Below are positions 6,351 to 13,001 of a stretch of DNA of 13,001 nucleotides, one piece after another. The position numbers and the translations under genes were made by a program. Under the pieces are notes generated by a model. The model worked only from the letters and a program-made list of their open reading frames with translations. It was not told where the DNA came from and made no database searches. Source of the DNA: JAXMBX01 sp046349635. GTDB taxonomy: Bacteria; Planctomycetota; Planctomycetia; Planctomycetales; Planctomycetaceae. Numbering within the stretch: the first letter of the stretch is position 1; every line of letters begins with the position of its first letter. Where the stretch lies: NCBI GenBank assembly GCA_046349635.1, contig JAXMBX010000084.1, forward strand, positions 1 to 13,001, in the 5' to 3' direction.

Positions 6351-7337
6351 ATGGCGCAGGAATGGAGTCGGGAACTTCAGACGGCAGTTGAAGCGGTGCG
6401 GCAGGCGTCACTGGTGTGCCGTGCGGTGCAGAAGCAGATTGCTCCGGAGGCGCTCGCGAAGAAGGACAAAAGCCCGGTCACGATTGCGGACTTCAGCAGC
6501 CAGGCGATTGTGGGGCGGCATCTGGAGCGGGAACTGCCGGATGATCCGCTGCTGGCGGAGGAAGACGCGGCGGCGCTGCGGGAGGGGGAGAATGCCCCGT
6601 TCCTGGGGCAGATCGAGACATTCCTGAAAGGGGCCGGGATTGACGGGAGTCCCGAACAAATTCTTGCGTGGATTGACCGGGGGAATGCACCGGGATATTC
6701 GCCGCGGTTCTGGACGCTGGACCCGATTGACGGAACGAAGGGCTTTCTGCGAGGGGAGCAATACGCGGTTTCGCTGGCGCTGATCATCAACGGAGAGATC
6801 ACCGTGGCGGCGCTGGGGTGTCCGAATCTGGCCGATCCGGTGAGTGGGGCGACGGGGTTGATCTTCGCAGCCGTCAAAGGACAGGGAGCGACGGTGGTGC
6901 CCCTGGATCAGGCGGATCAGAAACCTCGCTCCGTCCGGGTGAGTGCCCAACAGAATATCAAGCAGGCACGGGTGTGCGAGTCGGTGGAATCTGGTCACAG
7001 TGCGCAGGACGTTTCCGCGCTGGTGGTGCGAGACCTGGGGATTGAAGCGAACCCGGTGCGGTTGGACAGCCAGGCGAAGTACGGGATGGTAGCGTTCGGC
7101 GGAGCGGAGATCTATTTACGGTTGCCGACGCGGGCAGATTATCGGGAGAAGATCTGGGACCACGCGGGGGGGGTGCTGATTGTCACCGAGTCGGGGGGGA
7201 CGGTCACGGACGTTGCCGGGAAACCTCTCGATTGGACACATGGTGCGGAGTTGAGCGTGAATCGGGGGGTGGTGGTGTCGAACGGAGCCTGGCATGGGCG
7301 GATTCTGGAGGTTCTGGCGCAGCATGGGGTGAAGTAG
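6351..7337 (+). CDS. 3'(2'),5'-bisphosphate nucleotidase (HAL2/CysQ type, inositol monophosphatase superfamily)
   Basis: The likely reaction removes the 3'-phosphate of PAP, the by-product of PAPS-using enzymes, giving AMP in the cytosol. The 328-residue product carries the metal-dependent phosphatase signatures: KKDKSPVTIADF (37-48), the acidic pair Glu70-Glu71, WTLDPIDGTKGFLRGEQYA (121-139, with Asp124 and Asp127 as metal ligands) and WDHAGG (269-274, Asp270). GFLRGEQYAVSLAL and the long insertion before DPIDGTK fit the HAL2-like branch better than plain inositol monophosphatase. GGGAG (6341-6345), five bases before the ATG at 6351, decides this start over upstream in-frame codons. A G8 tract (7166-7173) encodes part of the WDHAGG motif, a place prone to slippage. 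The gene converges on a CysH-type sulfonucleotide reductase, which supports a role in sulfate activation rather than inositol metabolism. Confidence 0.88.
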   Translation: MAQEWSRELQTAVEAVRQASLVCRAVQKQIAPEALAKKDKSPVTIADFSSQAIVGRHLERELPDDPLLAEEDAAALREGENAPFLGQIETFLKGAGIDGSPEQILAWIDRGNAPGYSPRFWTLDPIDGTKGFLRGEQYAVSLALIINGEITVAALGCPNLADPVSGATGLIFAAVKGQGATVVPLDQADQKPRSVRVSAQQNIKQARVCESVESGHSAQDVSALVVRDLGIEANPVRLDSQAKYGMVAFGGAEIYLRLPTRADYREKIWDHAGGVLIVTESGGTVTDVAGKPLDWTHGAELSVNRGVVVSNGAWHGRILEVLAQHGVK

Positions 7338-7390
7338 CAGGGGCCTGTCGGCATGCAACTCGACGAGAGTTCAGAGCCCAGAGACAATTG

Positions 7391-7440
7391 CACCCTACCC
7401 CTCACCCCCGACCCCTCTCCCACAAGGGGCGAGGGGAGAA
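7391..7440. repeat. GC-rich hairpin repeat related to the one at 1245-1281
   Basis: The arm CCCCTCACCCCC is followed by CCCCTC (7412-7417), which pairs with GAGGGG (7431-7436) around an inner CCC/GGG. This is the same arrangement as the element after nadC: a CCCTCACCC arm, CCCTCTCCC, a short loop, then a GGGGAG-type end. It sits 54 bases downstream of the nucleotidase stop, in the gap between convergent genes, where it could help end transcription. Confidence 0.65.
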
Positions 7441-7548
7441 AATTCGGGCCACCCAGAATGAACGTCAGTAGACGATCTACTACGAGGATGGGTAGAGACA
7501 TTCATCATCAAGTGAACCCATGCCCGCCCCTCTTCGCACTGAGATAAA

Positions 7549-7613
7549 ATCGTGCAGAGCACGATGTGGGCATGCCACCCGTCGATTTGAATAGATGGTC
7601 CGCACAGCGGACC
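7549..7613. repeat. Cluster of three tight hairpins between convergent genes
   Basis: ATCGTGC-AGA-GCACGAT (7549-7565) is a perfect 7-bp stem with a 3-base loop. GTGG-GCATG-CCAC follows directly (7566-7578). Seventeen or so bases later GGTCCGC-ACA-GCGGACC (7597-7613) is again a perfect 7-bp stem with a 3-base loop. The last element lies 26 bases past the cysH stop on the minus strand and could mark its transcript end. I recall the GGTCCGC...GCGGACC motif as a frequent planctomycete intergenic repeat, but copy number is not visible here. The rest of the 300-base gap (7338-7638) holds no gene that I can see. Confidence 0.55.
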
Positions 7614-7638
7614 CTACGGCGGATGGATGACCCAGGCG

Positions 7639-8430
7639 TTATATGGCGAAGTCGGTTTCGACACCGAGGAGGCGGTTGATCAGATCCTGGGGGAGGTCGA
7701 TCGACTTGGAGGTGCCACCGGCGCGGTCTGTGGGGTTGATGCCGCAGTACATGGCCCAGGGGCCCAAGTGACGCCAGCGTCCGGCGCGCTTCGGTTCACC
7801 GGGGAGGACCGGGGTGGTGCAGCGATTGCAGCCGATGGTTTCGAAGCCCTGGGAATGGAGCGGGTTGATGTAGACGTCGTGGGCGAGGATGTATTCTTCG
7901 AGTTGCTGATTGGTGAAGTTGGCGAGGGGATTGATCCGGATGGAGTTCATCTTGGGATCGACGGAGAGAATAGGGACATTGCTGCGTTTTTCCCCTTCAT
8001 CCCGGCGGAGTGCGCTGACGAAGGCATCGTACTTACCCTTCACCTGCCTTAGAGGGATGGATTTGCGCATCTCGCAGCATTTTTCCTGCCCTTCGGAGGT
8101 AAGGTAGAGGACGCCGAATTTGGCGGTCTGCTCTTCCATGGTCAGTTCGGGGAGGAGTGTGACGACGTTCAGGCCGAGGTCGGAGATCAGCTTGTCGCGA
8201 GTGATGAGGGTTTCCTGGAACATGACGCCGGTGTCGACGAAGACGACATCGAATTTGAGCTTTTCGGCCGCGACCATGTGGCAGAGGACGGAGCCCGCTT
8301 TCTGCATGGCGGACATGACCGCGACGCGGGGACTGAGAATCTTATCCGCCCAGTTCAAAATCTCGGCGGGGGTCCGCTGTTCAAACGCCTGGTTGAGCGC
8401 CTCGAGGTCGCTCTGCGCCAATTGTGCCAT
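7639..8430 (-). CDS. cysH: CysH-family APS/PAPS reductase with non-canonical motifs
   Basis: Sulfonucleotide reductases turn APS or PAPS into sulfite with electrons from thioredoxin. The 263-residue product (from the ATG at 8430) has VDTGVMFQET (65-74), CCEMRKSIPL (118-127), the SALRRDE segment (139-145) and IGCNRCTTPVLPGEPKRAGRW (from residue 199). Cys118, Cys119, Cys201 and Cys204 are the ligands expected for the [4Fe-4S] cluster of APS-reductase-type enzymes. Two regions are odd. The PP-loop, usually like SFSGAED, reads SAMQKAG (40-46). The C-terminal motif, usually ECGLH, reads YCGIN (228-232), keeping only the presumed nucleophile Cys229 and the glycine. The family call is solid; the substrate and activity are less so. 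A TTG at 8454 could add 8 residues; GGTGAG directly before the 8430 ATG is only a weak Shine-Dalgarno. It faces the PAP nucleotidase. No cysD, cysN or sulfite reductase lies in the window. Confidence 0.87.
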   Translation of the reverse strand: MAQLAQSDLEALNQAFEQRTPAEILNWADKILSPRVAVMSAMQKAGSVLCHMVAAEKLKFDVVFVDTGVMFQETLITRDKLISDLGLNVVTLLPELTMEEQTAKFGVLYLTSEGQEKCCEMRKSIPLRQVKGKYDAFVSALRRDEGEKRSNVPILSVDPKMNSIRINPLANFTNQQLEEYILAHDVYINPLHSQGFETIGCNRCTTPVLPGEPKRAGRWRHLGPWAMYCGINPTDRAGGTSKSIDLPQDLINRLLGVETDFAI

Positions 8431-8456
8431 CTCACCCGATCCGGATCTCAGCAAAG

Positions 8457-8474
8457 GGCCGGTTTCCGCCGGCC
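8457..8474 (-). promoter_or_regulatory. Small hairpin in the cysH leader
   Basis: GGCCGG (8457-8462) pairs with CCGGCC (8469-8474) around a 6-base loop, 27 bases upstream of the cysH ATG. I recognise no known sulfur riboswitch in this leader. It may be a chance GC-rich palindrome. Confidence 0.3.
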
Positions 8475-8531
8475 AAAATCACAACTTGAAAACTGGACTG
8501 ATCAGTTTACAGTCGTGCCCCGGAAATGGGA

Positions 8532-8565
8532 AATGCTCCCCTGCACCGAGGCACAAGGGAGCATT
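8532..8565 (-). terminator. Hairpin after the DUF1598-like gene
   Basis: AATGCTCCC (8532-8540) and GGGAGCATT (8557-8565) form a perfect 9-bp stem around a 16-base loop, inside which TGC and GCA can also pair. It begins 36 bases past the stop codon of the DUF1598-like gene and lies before cysH. The U tract is poor, so it is terminator-like rather than a textbook intrinsic terminator. Confidence 0.45.
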
Positions 8566-8601
8566 CGCGGGTTATATGGGACGATTTTCGACAGGTGAAG
8601 A

Positions 8602-10445
8602 TTACTTCGCGGCGTCCCACCACCAGCGGCCGGCGGGGAGTTTCGCGGGGGCTTTCCCTTCCTGGTCGAGGGGCTTGACTGCTTCAGAGGTTTTCACCAT
8701 CTCGGGATTTTTCAGCAGAGCGAGGAGATCGGCGCGGACACCACCGGCGACTTGGACGACGATATCGCTGTCGCCGTAGACGCGGTGGCTGATGACGGAC
8801 TTGACCGCCTGGGGGGCGGGCCAGTGGGCGGGCTGATAGGCGCCACCGAGGGCGAAGACTCCCATGTTCCAGCCGATTTTCTGGGCGAGTCCTTCCGTGC
8901 GAACGAGCGCGGCCATCATGCCGAGGTCGAAGACATTCTGCAGGTCGGCGAAGACGAGATCTCGCTTGGCGAGTTCCTGGTAGCGTTCGGTGAACTTGTC
9001 GGCGAATTTCTGGTTGACGGCGGCTCGCCTTGCCGGTGTGGATGCGATCCCCTGTGGCGGTGACCATCTGGTCTTCAGATTTCACGAGGACCGAGGAGCC
9101 TTTCATTTCGTAGACGTTCTTGTCGCCGCTGTGGAGGACGGAGGAGTAGTTCATGGTGAGCCACCAGCGAAGGGCATTCAGGGGGAGCTTGTCCTTGTCC
9201 TTCTGTGAGGCCATGAGGTCGAAGACGCTGGGGATTCCGGCGCCGGTGTTGAGTTTGCCGATGCCGATGAGTTTCATGCGGTAGTCGGCGTCGATGATGA
9301 CGCGGGCAACGCGGCTGTCGGCAGGGACACCGTAGATGACGATGTCCTGCAGACCCATGCGGTCTTCGATCTGCCGCATCCAACCGGGGACGGCATTGGG
9401 GGCGAGTGGGCCGCGAGCGGCGGACTGATCGATGTATTCCTTGGTGGCCTTGAGGTGGGCGGGTCGAGGATCGATCGAGCAGCCGAAGACACCCTTGCCC
9501 CCGGGACCGAAGGTGCGGAGGACGGTGACGAGGTCATCGAGGTGGAGGACGGGGCGTCCGCTGGCCTGTCCCACGGGGAGACCGTGCTGGTTGATCTTCC
9601 AGCCTTCGGCCGGACCGGCGATGACGAGTTCGTTTTCCTCGGGGATGACGAAGACGTATTGGATCTGGGTGAGACCGGCGAGACGTCGCATGGTCTCGAG
9701 AACCGGCTGGCCTGATTTGAGGCGCGTGGCGATTTCTTTTTCAAGACGGGTGAGCGAGACAAAGCGGAGCGTGCTGGCGCGGCTCATCTCCTGATTCAGG
9801 TCCGCGTTGCGAGCGCGGATGCCGAGCATGGTCAGGTGAGCGGCGAGTTCGTGCTTTGATTCCTGACGGAGGAGACCATTGGGATCGACGGCGACACCGT
9901 TCTGGAAGGGGATCATTTCCCCGGCGGTTCCCCCGCTGCTGCCGTCGCCTCCTCCTCCATCATCACCGCCATCTCCACCAACGTCGTCATTCCAGGGTCC
10001 GATGTCCGGGCCACCGGTCATGTGCCGAGATCAAGTCAATCAGAGGACCGTAGTTGGCCTGGGATCCCCCTCCTTGAAATTCTCGTTTGCGAGCGATTTC
10101 TGACCGCATGCGACCACGACCGGCGGGAGTCGTCTCCTGACGGCTGGTGAGTTCGGCGGCTTTGAAGTCACCGGCGGCGATCTGGGCGTCAACAATCTGT
10201 TGAACCAGCTCGGCTTTCGACTTTTGATCGGTCACAGACTGAGCGAGGGTCAAGGCGGGCCCGTATTCTCCGGCGGCGAGATGTGCCTGGACTTTCGCGG
10301 CGACATCATCGGCGGCCTGTGCGAGGTTCTGCGCAGTGAGAGCGAGGAGAAAAACGAGTGAGACTTTCCATGTCTGAAGGAGCAGCCCGGCCGGGTTGCG
10401 AGACTGTTGACTGGTGCAGTGTGACACAGAATAGCGCTGCGTCAT
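8602..10445 (-). pseudogene. Secreted DUF1598-like planctomycete protein, broken by two frameshifts
   Basis: Three frames join into one protein: start to about 10000, then to 9023, then 9021 to the TAA at 8602. Skipping one base at each junction gives exactly 614 codons, a 613-residue product. The N-terminus is a signal peptide (hydrophobic KVSLVFLLALTAQNLAQA, cut probably after residue 44). Next come a helical part (KVQAHLAAGEYGPALTLAQ), GGGSQANYGPLIDLIS, a Gly/Asp-rich linker, and a conserved body with YVFVIPEENELVIAGPAEGW, GRPVLHLDDLVTVLR, VFGCSIDPR, VARVIIDADYRMKLIGIG, LRWWLTMNY and IHTGKAS. The third frame supplies AVNQKFADKF, LQNVFDLGMMAALVRTEGLA and the ending LPAGRWWWDAAK. I recall this pattern from DUF1598 proteins, whose function is unknown; location is probably the exported side of the membrane. 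AAGGAG (10459-10454), eight bases before the ATG at 10445, fixes the start. Sequencing error and true decay are both possible. Confidence 0.75.
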
Positions 10446-10823
10446 AAGATCCACTCCTTCTTGAACTTTCAGAGGGCACAAACTTTTAGGGGGGCTAGGG
10501 GAGGGAAAAATCGGAGGATTCTGCCCTCGAAGAACAGTGACTCAGGTCTGCGTATTTGTTCCAATTTAACATTGGCCCGGAACAATTTCAGCGCAGAAAA
10601 TCCCCACGCTTATCTACTCTCTCTAAGATCGTACACATCCCGGGGTGCGTCAAGGACTTTCCCATAAAAGTCGCGTCAGAACGGTCCGGTGAACTTGTCC
10701 CTTGCCACCAATTGACGGGGTCCGGTTTAAGAAACGGATTTTTTGGGGGATTTCATCATGTTGCAGGCGTTGAAGCTGGGGGATTCGGGGCAATCCTCAA
10801 TCTCGAAACGGGTCTGAAAATGT
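10446..10823. other. Gap between the PPC-domain gene and the DUF1598-like gene
   Basis: I see no gene in these 378 bases. The region is poorer in GC than its surroundings and should hold the promoter of the DUF1598-like gene. A minus-strand TTGACG (10653-10648) followed after 17 bases by GATCTT (10630-10625) is a possible, weak promoter. AAGGAG at 10459-10454 is the ribosome-binding site of that gene. Positions 10489-10505 are a G-rich run (GGGGGGCTAGGGGAGGG) on the template strand. A small stem GGATT-CGGGGC-AATCC lies near 10783-10798 after the PPC gene, too weak to call a terminator. Confidence 0.45.
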
Positions 10824-13001
10824 CTATTTGGCACCACCGGCAGAGGTGAGCTGACCGGTCTGCGGAGTGCGGACGAGGACTTTGATTTCCTGGGAGGCGA
10901 TCCCCTCGGCTTTGACGTAAATCCGCTTTTCGCCGGGGGTCACCCAGGACTCGCAGAGGATGGTAAAGGCGCGGCTGGTCTCATCTTCGTTGATGAGGAC
11001 GCCGTTGAGGCCGACGTTCTGCACGGTCAGGCCTTCGGGGAGGTTTATGACCTCCAGGGGAACACGTCCCTTGAAGCCGAAGCGGCGCTGGATGGTGCCG
11101 GTGAAGGAGAGTTCCTGGCCGGGGCGGATTTCGACCTGTCGCGGAGTGACATCGAGAGTGATGTCCGCAGGGGTGGTGACGGAGACCTGGTGAACGCCGA
11201 AGGGACCGCCGGCTTTCACCTTCAGATCGCGGGGACCGACGCGGCTGGTTCCCCAGACTTCGAGGGTCGTTGATTTCGCAAGGGGGATGTCTTTCATCGA
11301 TGCAGCGGCCGTCAAGGTGAGGGTGGCGGATTCCGTTTCCCGTTCGATGCGTGCAGGAGTGGCGACGACTCCTTCCGGCAGGCCGGTGAGATTCACGTCG
11401 ACGGCCTCTTCGAAGCCATCGATGCGATCAATGGAGACAGTGACCGGCAGCGCACTGCCCGCGGGGATGTTCGGGTTGGGGGGGGACATCGAGAGGCGGA
11501 AGTTTTCCTGGCGGGGACGGACAAGGAGACGATAGACATGCTGCGGTCCCTGCAGATGCCGGACGTCCCGGACGCGAAGGATGTATTTGCCGGTGGCGGG
11601 GACGTCGAACGGAATCGAAGAGTCTCCCTGGAGGAGGGGTCCGCCGTCATCGTTTTCGTAGTACAACTGCGTGACCGGCATGCCGTTGGGGGGAAGCTTT
11701 TTCCGGGGGGGAGATTTCCACCTTGTAGACGGGGGAGTTCATCGCGTGGGCTTGCGGCGTGGTGCCGAAGAAGCCTTCGCGGACTCCGCCGGAGGTGAAG
11801 AAACGCATGTCATCATCCGGGCCACGGGGGAGGAGACGGACGCGGAGGATTTCCGTGCCGATTTGCACGTAGTCGTTGACCGTCATTTCATTGTAGTTCT
11901 GGATGCGGATTCCGCCGGTGCGGGAGTCGTGATCACGGAGGACGGTGGAGGTTTCCGCGACGGGGCGAACGGTGTAACGGGGGATGCGTTGGCCCTCGGG
12001 GGTGAGAATCGTCAGCTCGGAATCGAGCGGCGAGAAGAGTTGGCGTCGGGCCTGGACTTCGACAATCAGGCGGTCCCCCTGTTTGGCTTCGATGACGTAG
12101 TAGTCTTCATCGACGGCGTTGGCGCCGTCAATGTGCCCGCTGACGGCACTGGGAACGGGCAGTGATTGTGCGGTGGCGGGGGAATCGTTGCCGGGTTGTT
12201 CAACCAGTTCGGGCCAGTCGGTGACGTCATACTCGACGGGGCGGAGGGTGGCTCCCTGTGAGGTTTCGAGATATTCACCGTGCCGTCCGACGCCGCGGTG
12301 CTTGGGGAGGAATTCCGTCATGCCGCCGAGATTGAAACCGGTGATTGCGAGTTTGCGGTCCTTGTCGCTGGTGCGGAAGGCGGTCGGGAAGAGGCTGGTG
12401 ACGTAGGGGAAACGTCCCGCGTAGATGTGATAGAAGTGTCCGCCTCCGCCGGTGAAGTTGCGGTCTTCCACCTGGAGGAGATATTTGCCGGCGGTTTTTG
12501 CGCGGAAGCCGACGAAGACGTTTCGACGGAGGACGGAGCGTGATCCTTCGGCGAGGAGTTGTCCGTCCGCATTCAGAATTGCGAGGCGTGCGTCGAGTTG
12601 CGAGCCGAGTTGGGTGCCTTCGAGTTCGAAGACGACTTCCTCATTGGCTTGGGCTTCGAACTGCCAGAGATCCTTGTCACCCGGAGTGCCGATGTTGCCG
12701 GTCAGGGTTTTCGGAAGAGGCGCGGCTTTCGCCTGCGCGGGGCTGTCGTTCGGCTCCTGTTCTCCCTGTTCATCGAAGGGGATGATCAGGAAGGATTGTT
12801 GATCAGTGCTGCCGAGTGGAGCGTGGAGGCGAACGGCCCCCTGGCTGACGGGGGCATCTTTTGGAATGACGACTTCGAGGCGGATCTGATCGGGTTGTTT
12901 TTCATCCGGGGGGAGGAGTTTGTGCTGATAGCCCGGGTGGAGATAGACCTGATCGACCTTGGCGAGGGCTTTGCCGGAGAGGGTGAAGGTGACCGTCTTG
13001 C
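10824..13001 (-). pseudogene. Large secreted PPC-domain protein, 5' end outside the window, one frameshift
   Basis: The frame is open from the right edge down to 11647, then continues in the next frame to the TAG at 10824. Skipping one base near 11705-11711 gives 725 codons in the window. Visible order: a beta-rich part ending QGAVRLHAPLGS, EPNDSPAQAKA opening a first PPC domain (DKDLWQFEAQANEEVVFEL, then AGKYLLQVEDRNF), a spacer with KLAITGFNLGG, then GNDSPATAQSLPVP opening a second one (DEDYYVIEAKQGDRLIVEV). After the break the protein resumes with GMPVTQLYYENDDGGPLL, GKYILRVRD, and Ig-like strands (FEEAVDVNLTGLPEGV; FKGRVPLEVINLPEGL). PPC domains are beta-sandwich modules of secreted proteins; planctomycetes carry many of unknown role. 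No catalytic domain is visible, though one could lie beyond the edge. The extra base lies in a C7 tract (minus strand), so an indel or a sequencing error is likely. Confidence 0.75.
11705..11711 (-). other. C7 tract at the frameshift in the PPC-domain gene
   Basis: On the minus strand the sequence around 11718-11700 reads ATC followed by T, seven C and GGAAAAAG. With six C the frame runs smoothly from VEIS into PRKKLPPNGMPVTQ. With seven it runs into SPPEKASPQRH and stops 18 codons later. Homopolymers of this kind are typical sites of polymerase slippage and of sequencing indels. Confidence 0.7.

Noticed and set aside
5833..6411. A 192-codon minus-strand frame across the dehydrogenase end and nucleotidase start
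   Set aside because: Pro/Ser/Arg-rich shadow frame; both genes on the plus strand are well supported.
8430..8600. Sulfur-responsive riboswitch (SAM type) in the cysH leader
   Set aside because: Only a small GC stem is present before the start codon; I could not recognise the conserved core of a SAM riboswitch.
8120..8779. A 219-codon plus-strand frame across cysH and the downstream gap
   Set aside because: It is antisense to cysH and to the end of the DUF1598-like gene, with Ser/Arg-rich composition and no motif.
8684..9021. The downstream continuation of the middle frame of the DUF1598-like gene as its real C-terminus
   Set aside because: After KAS this frame becomes Arg/Pro-rich without similarity to the family, whereas the neighbouring frame gives the expected C-terminus with the RWWWD ending.
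1..13001. Defence system, CRISPR array, prophage or insertion sequence
   Set aside because: No regularly spaced repeats, transposase, integrase or phage genes were seen; the genes are metabolic, signalling or exported proteins.

Overview
The window most likely comes from a member of the Planctomycetota. The evidence is a GC-rich sequence with weak Shine-Dalgarno signals, a receptor-like Ser/Thr kinase with an extracytoplasmic C-terminal half, a secreted DUF1598-like protein ending in an RWWWD-type tail, a secreted protein with pre-peptidase C-terminal (PPC) domains, and short GC-rich palindromes scattered between genes. The phylum assignment rests on remembered family resemblance, not on a search.

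Layout. Minus strand, left: a zinc-ribbon membrane protein (21-872) and nadC, quinolinate phosphoribosyltransferase (1296-2183), separated by a gap holding a hairpin repeat. Plus strand, middle: a transmembrane Ser/Thr kinase (2493-4280), an ArgA-like GNAT acetyltransferase 22 bases behind it (4303-4731), a WbpA/Ugd-type nucleotide-sugar dehydrogenase (4890-6206) and a HAL2/CysQ-type 3'(2'),5'-bisphosphate nucleotidase (6351-7337). Minus strand, right: a CysH-type sulfonucleotide reductase (7639-8430), a signal-peptide-bearing DUF1598-like gene (8602-10445) and a large PPC-domain protein running off the right edge (10824-13001). The intergenic regions carry several hairpin-forming repeats, notably 1245-1281, 2233-2339, 7391-7440 and 7549-7613.

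How the genes relate. The clearest functional pair is convergent: the nucleotidase hydrolyses 3'-phosphoadenosine 5'-phosphate (PAP), and the CysH-like enzyme reduces APS or PAPS, so both belong to activated-sulfate metabolism. The CysH protein is unusual. It keeps the CC...CxxC cluster ligands and the C-terminal cysteine, but its PP-loop region and the motif around that cysteine differ from the usual consensus. The other plus-strand genes (kinase, acetyltransferase, dehydrogenase) need not form a pathway.

The two rightmost genes are broken by three single-base frameshifts: two in the DUF1598-like gene and one, at a C7 tract, in the PPC gene. Every one is repaired by skipping one base, and the corrected reading frames are then exact multiples of three. 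Whether these are sequencing errors, young pseudogenes or recoding cannot be decided from the sequence. No tRNA, rRNA, CRISPR array, transposase or phage gene was seen. The most intriguing items are the CysH variant, the frameshift cluster, and a 14-codon leader ORF with a strong Shine-Dalgarno just upstream of the kinase.
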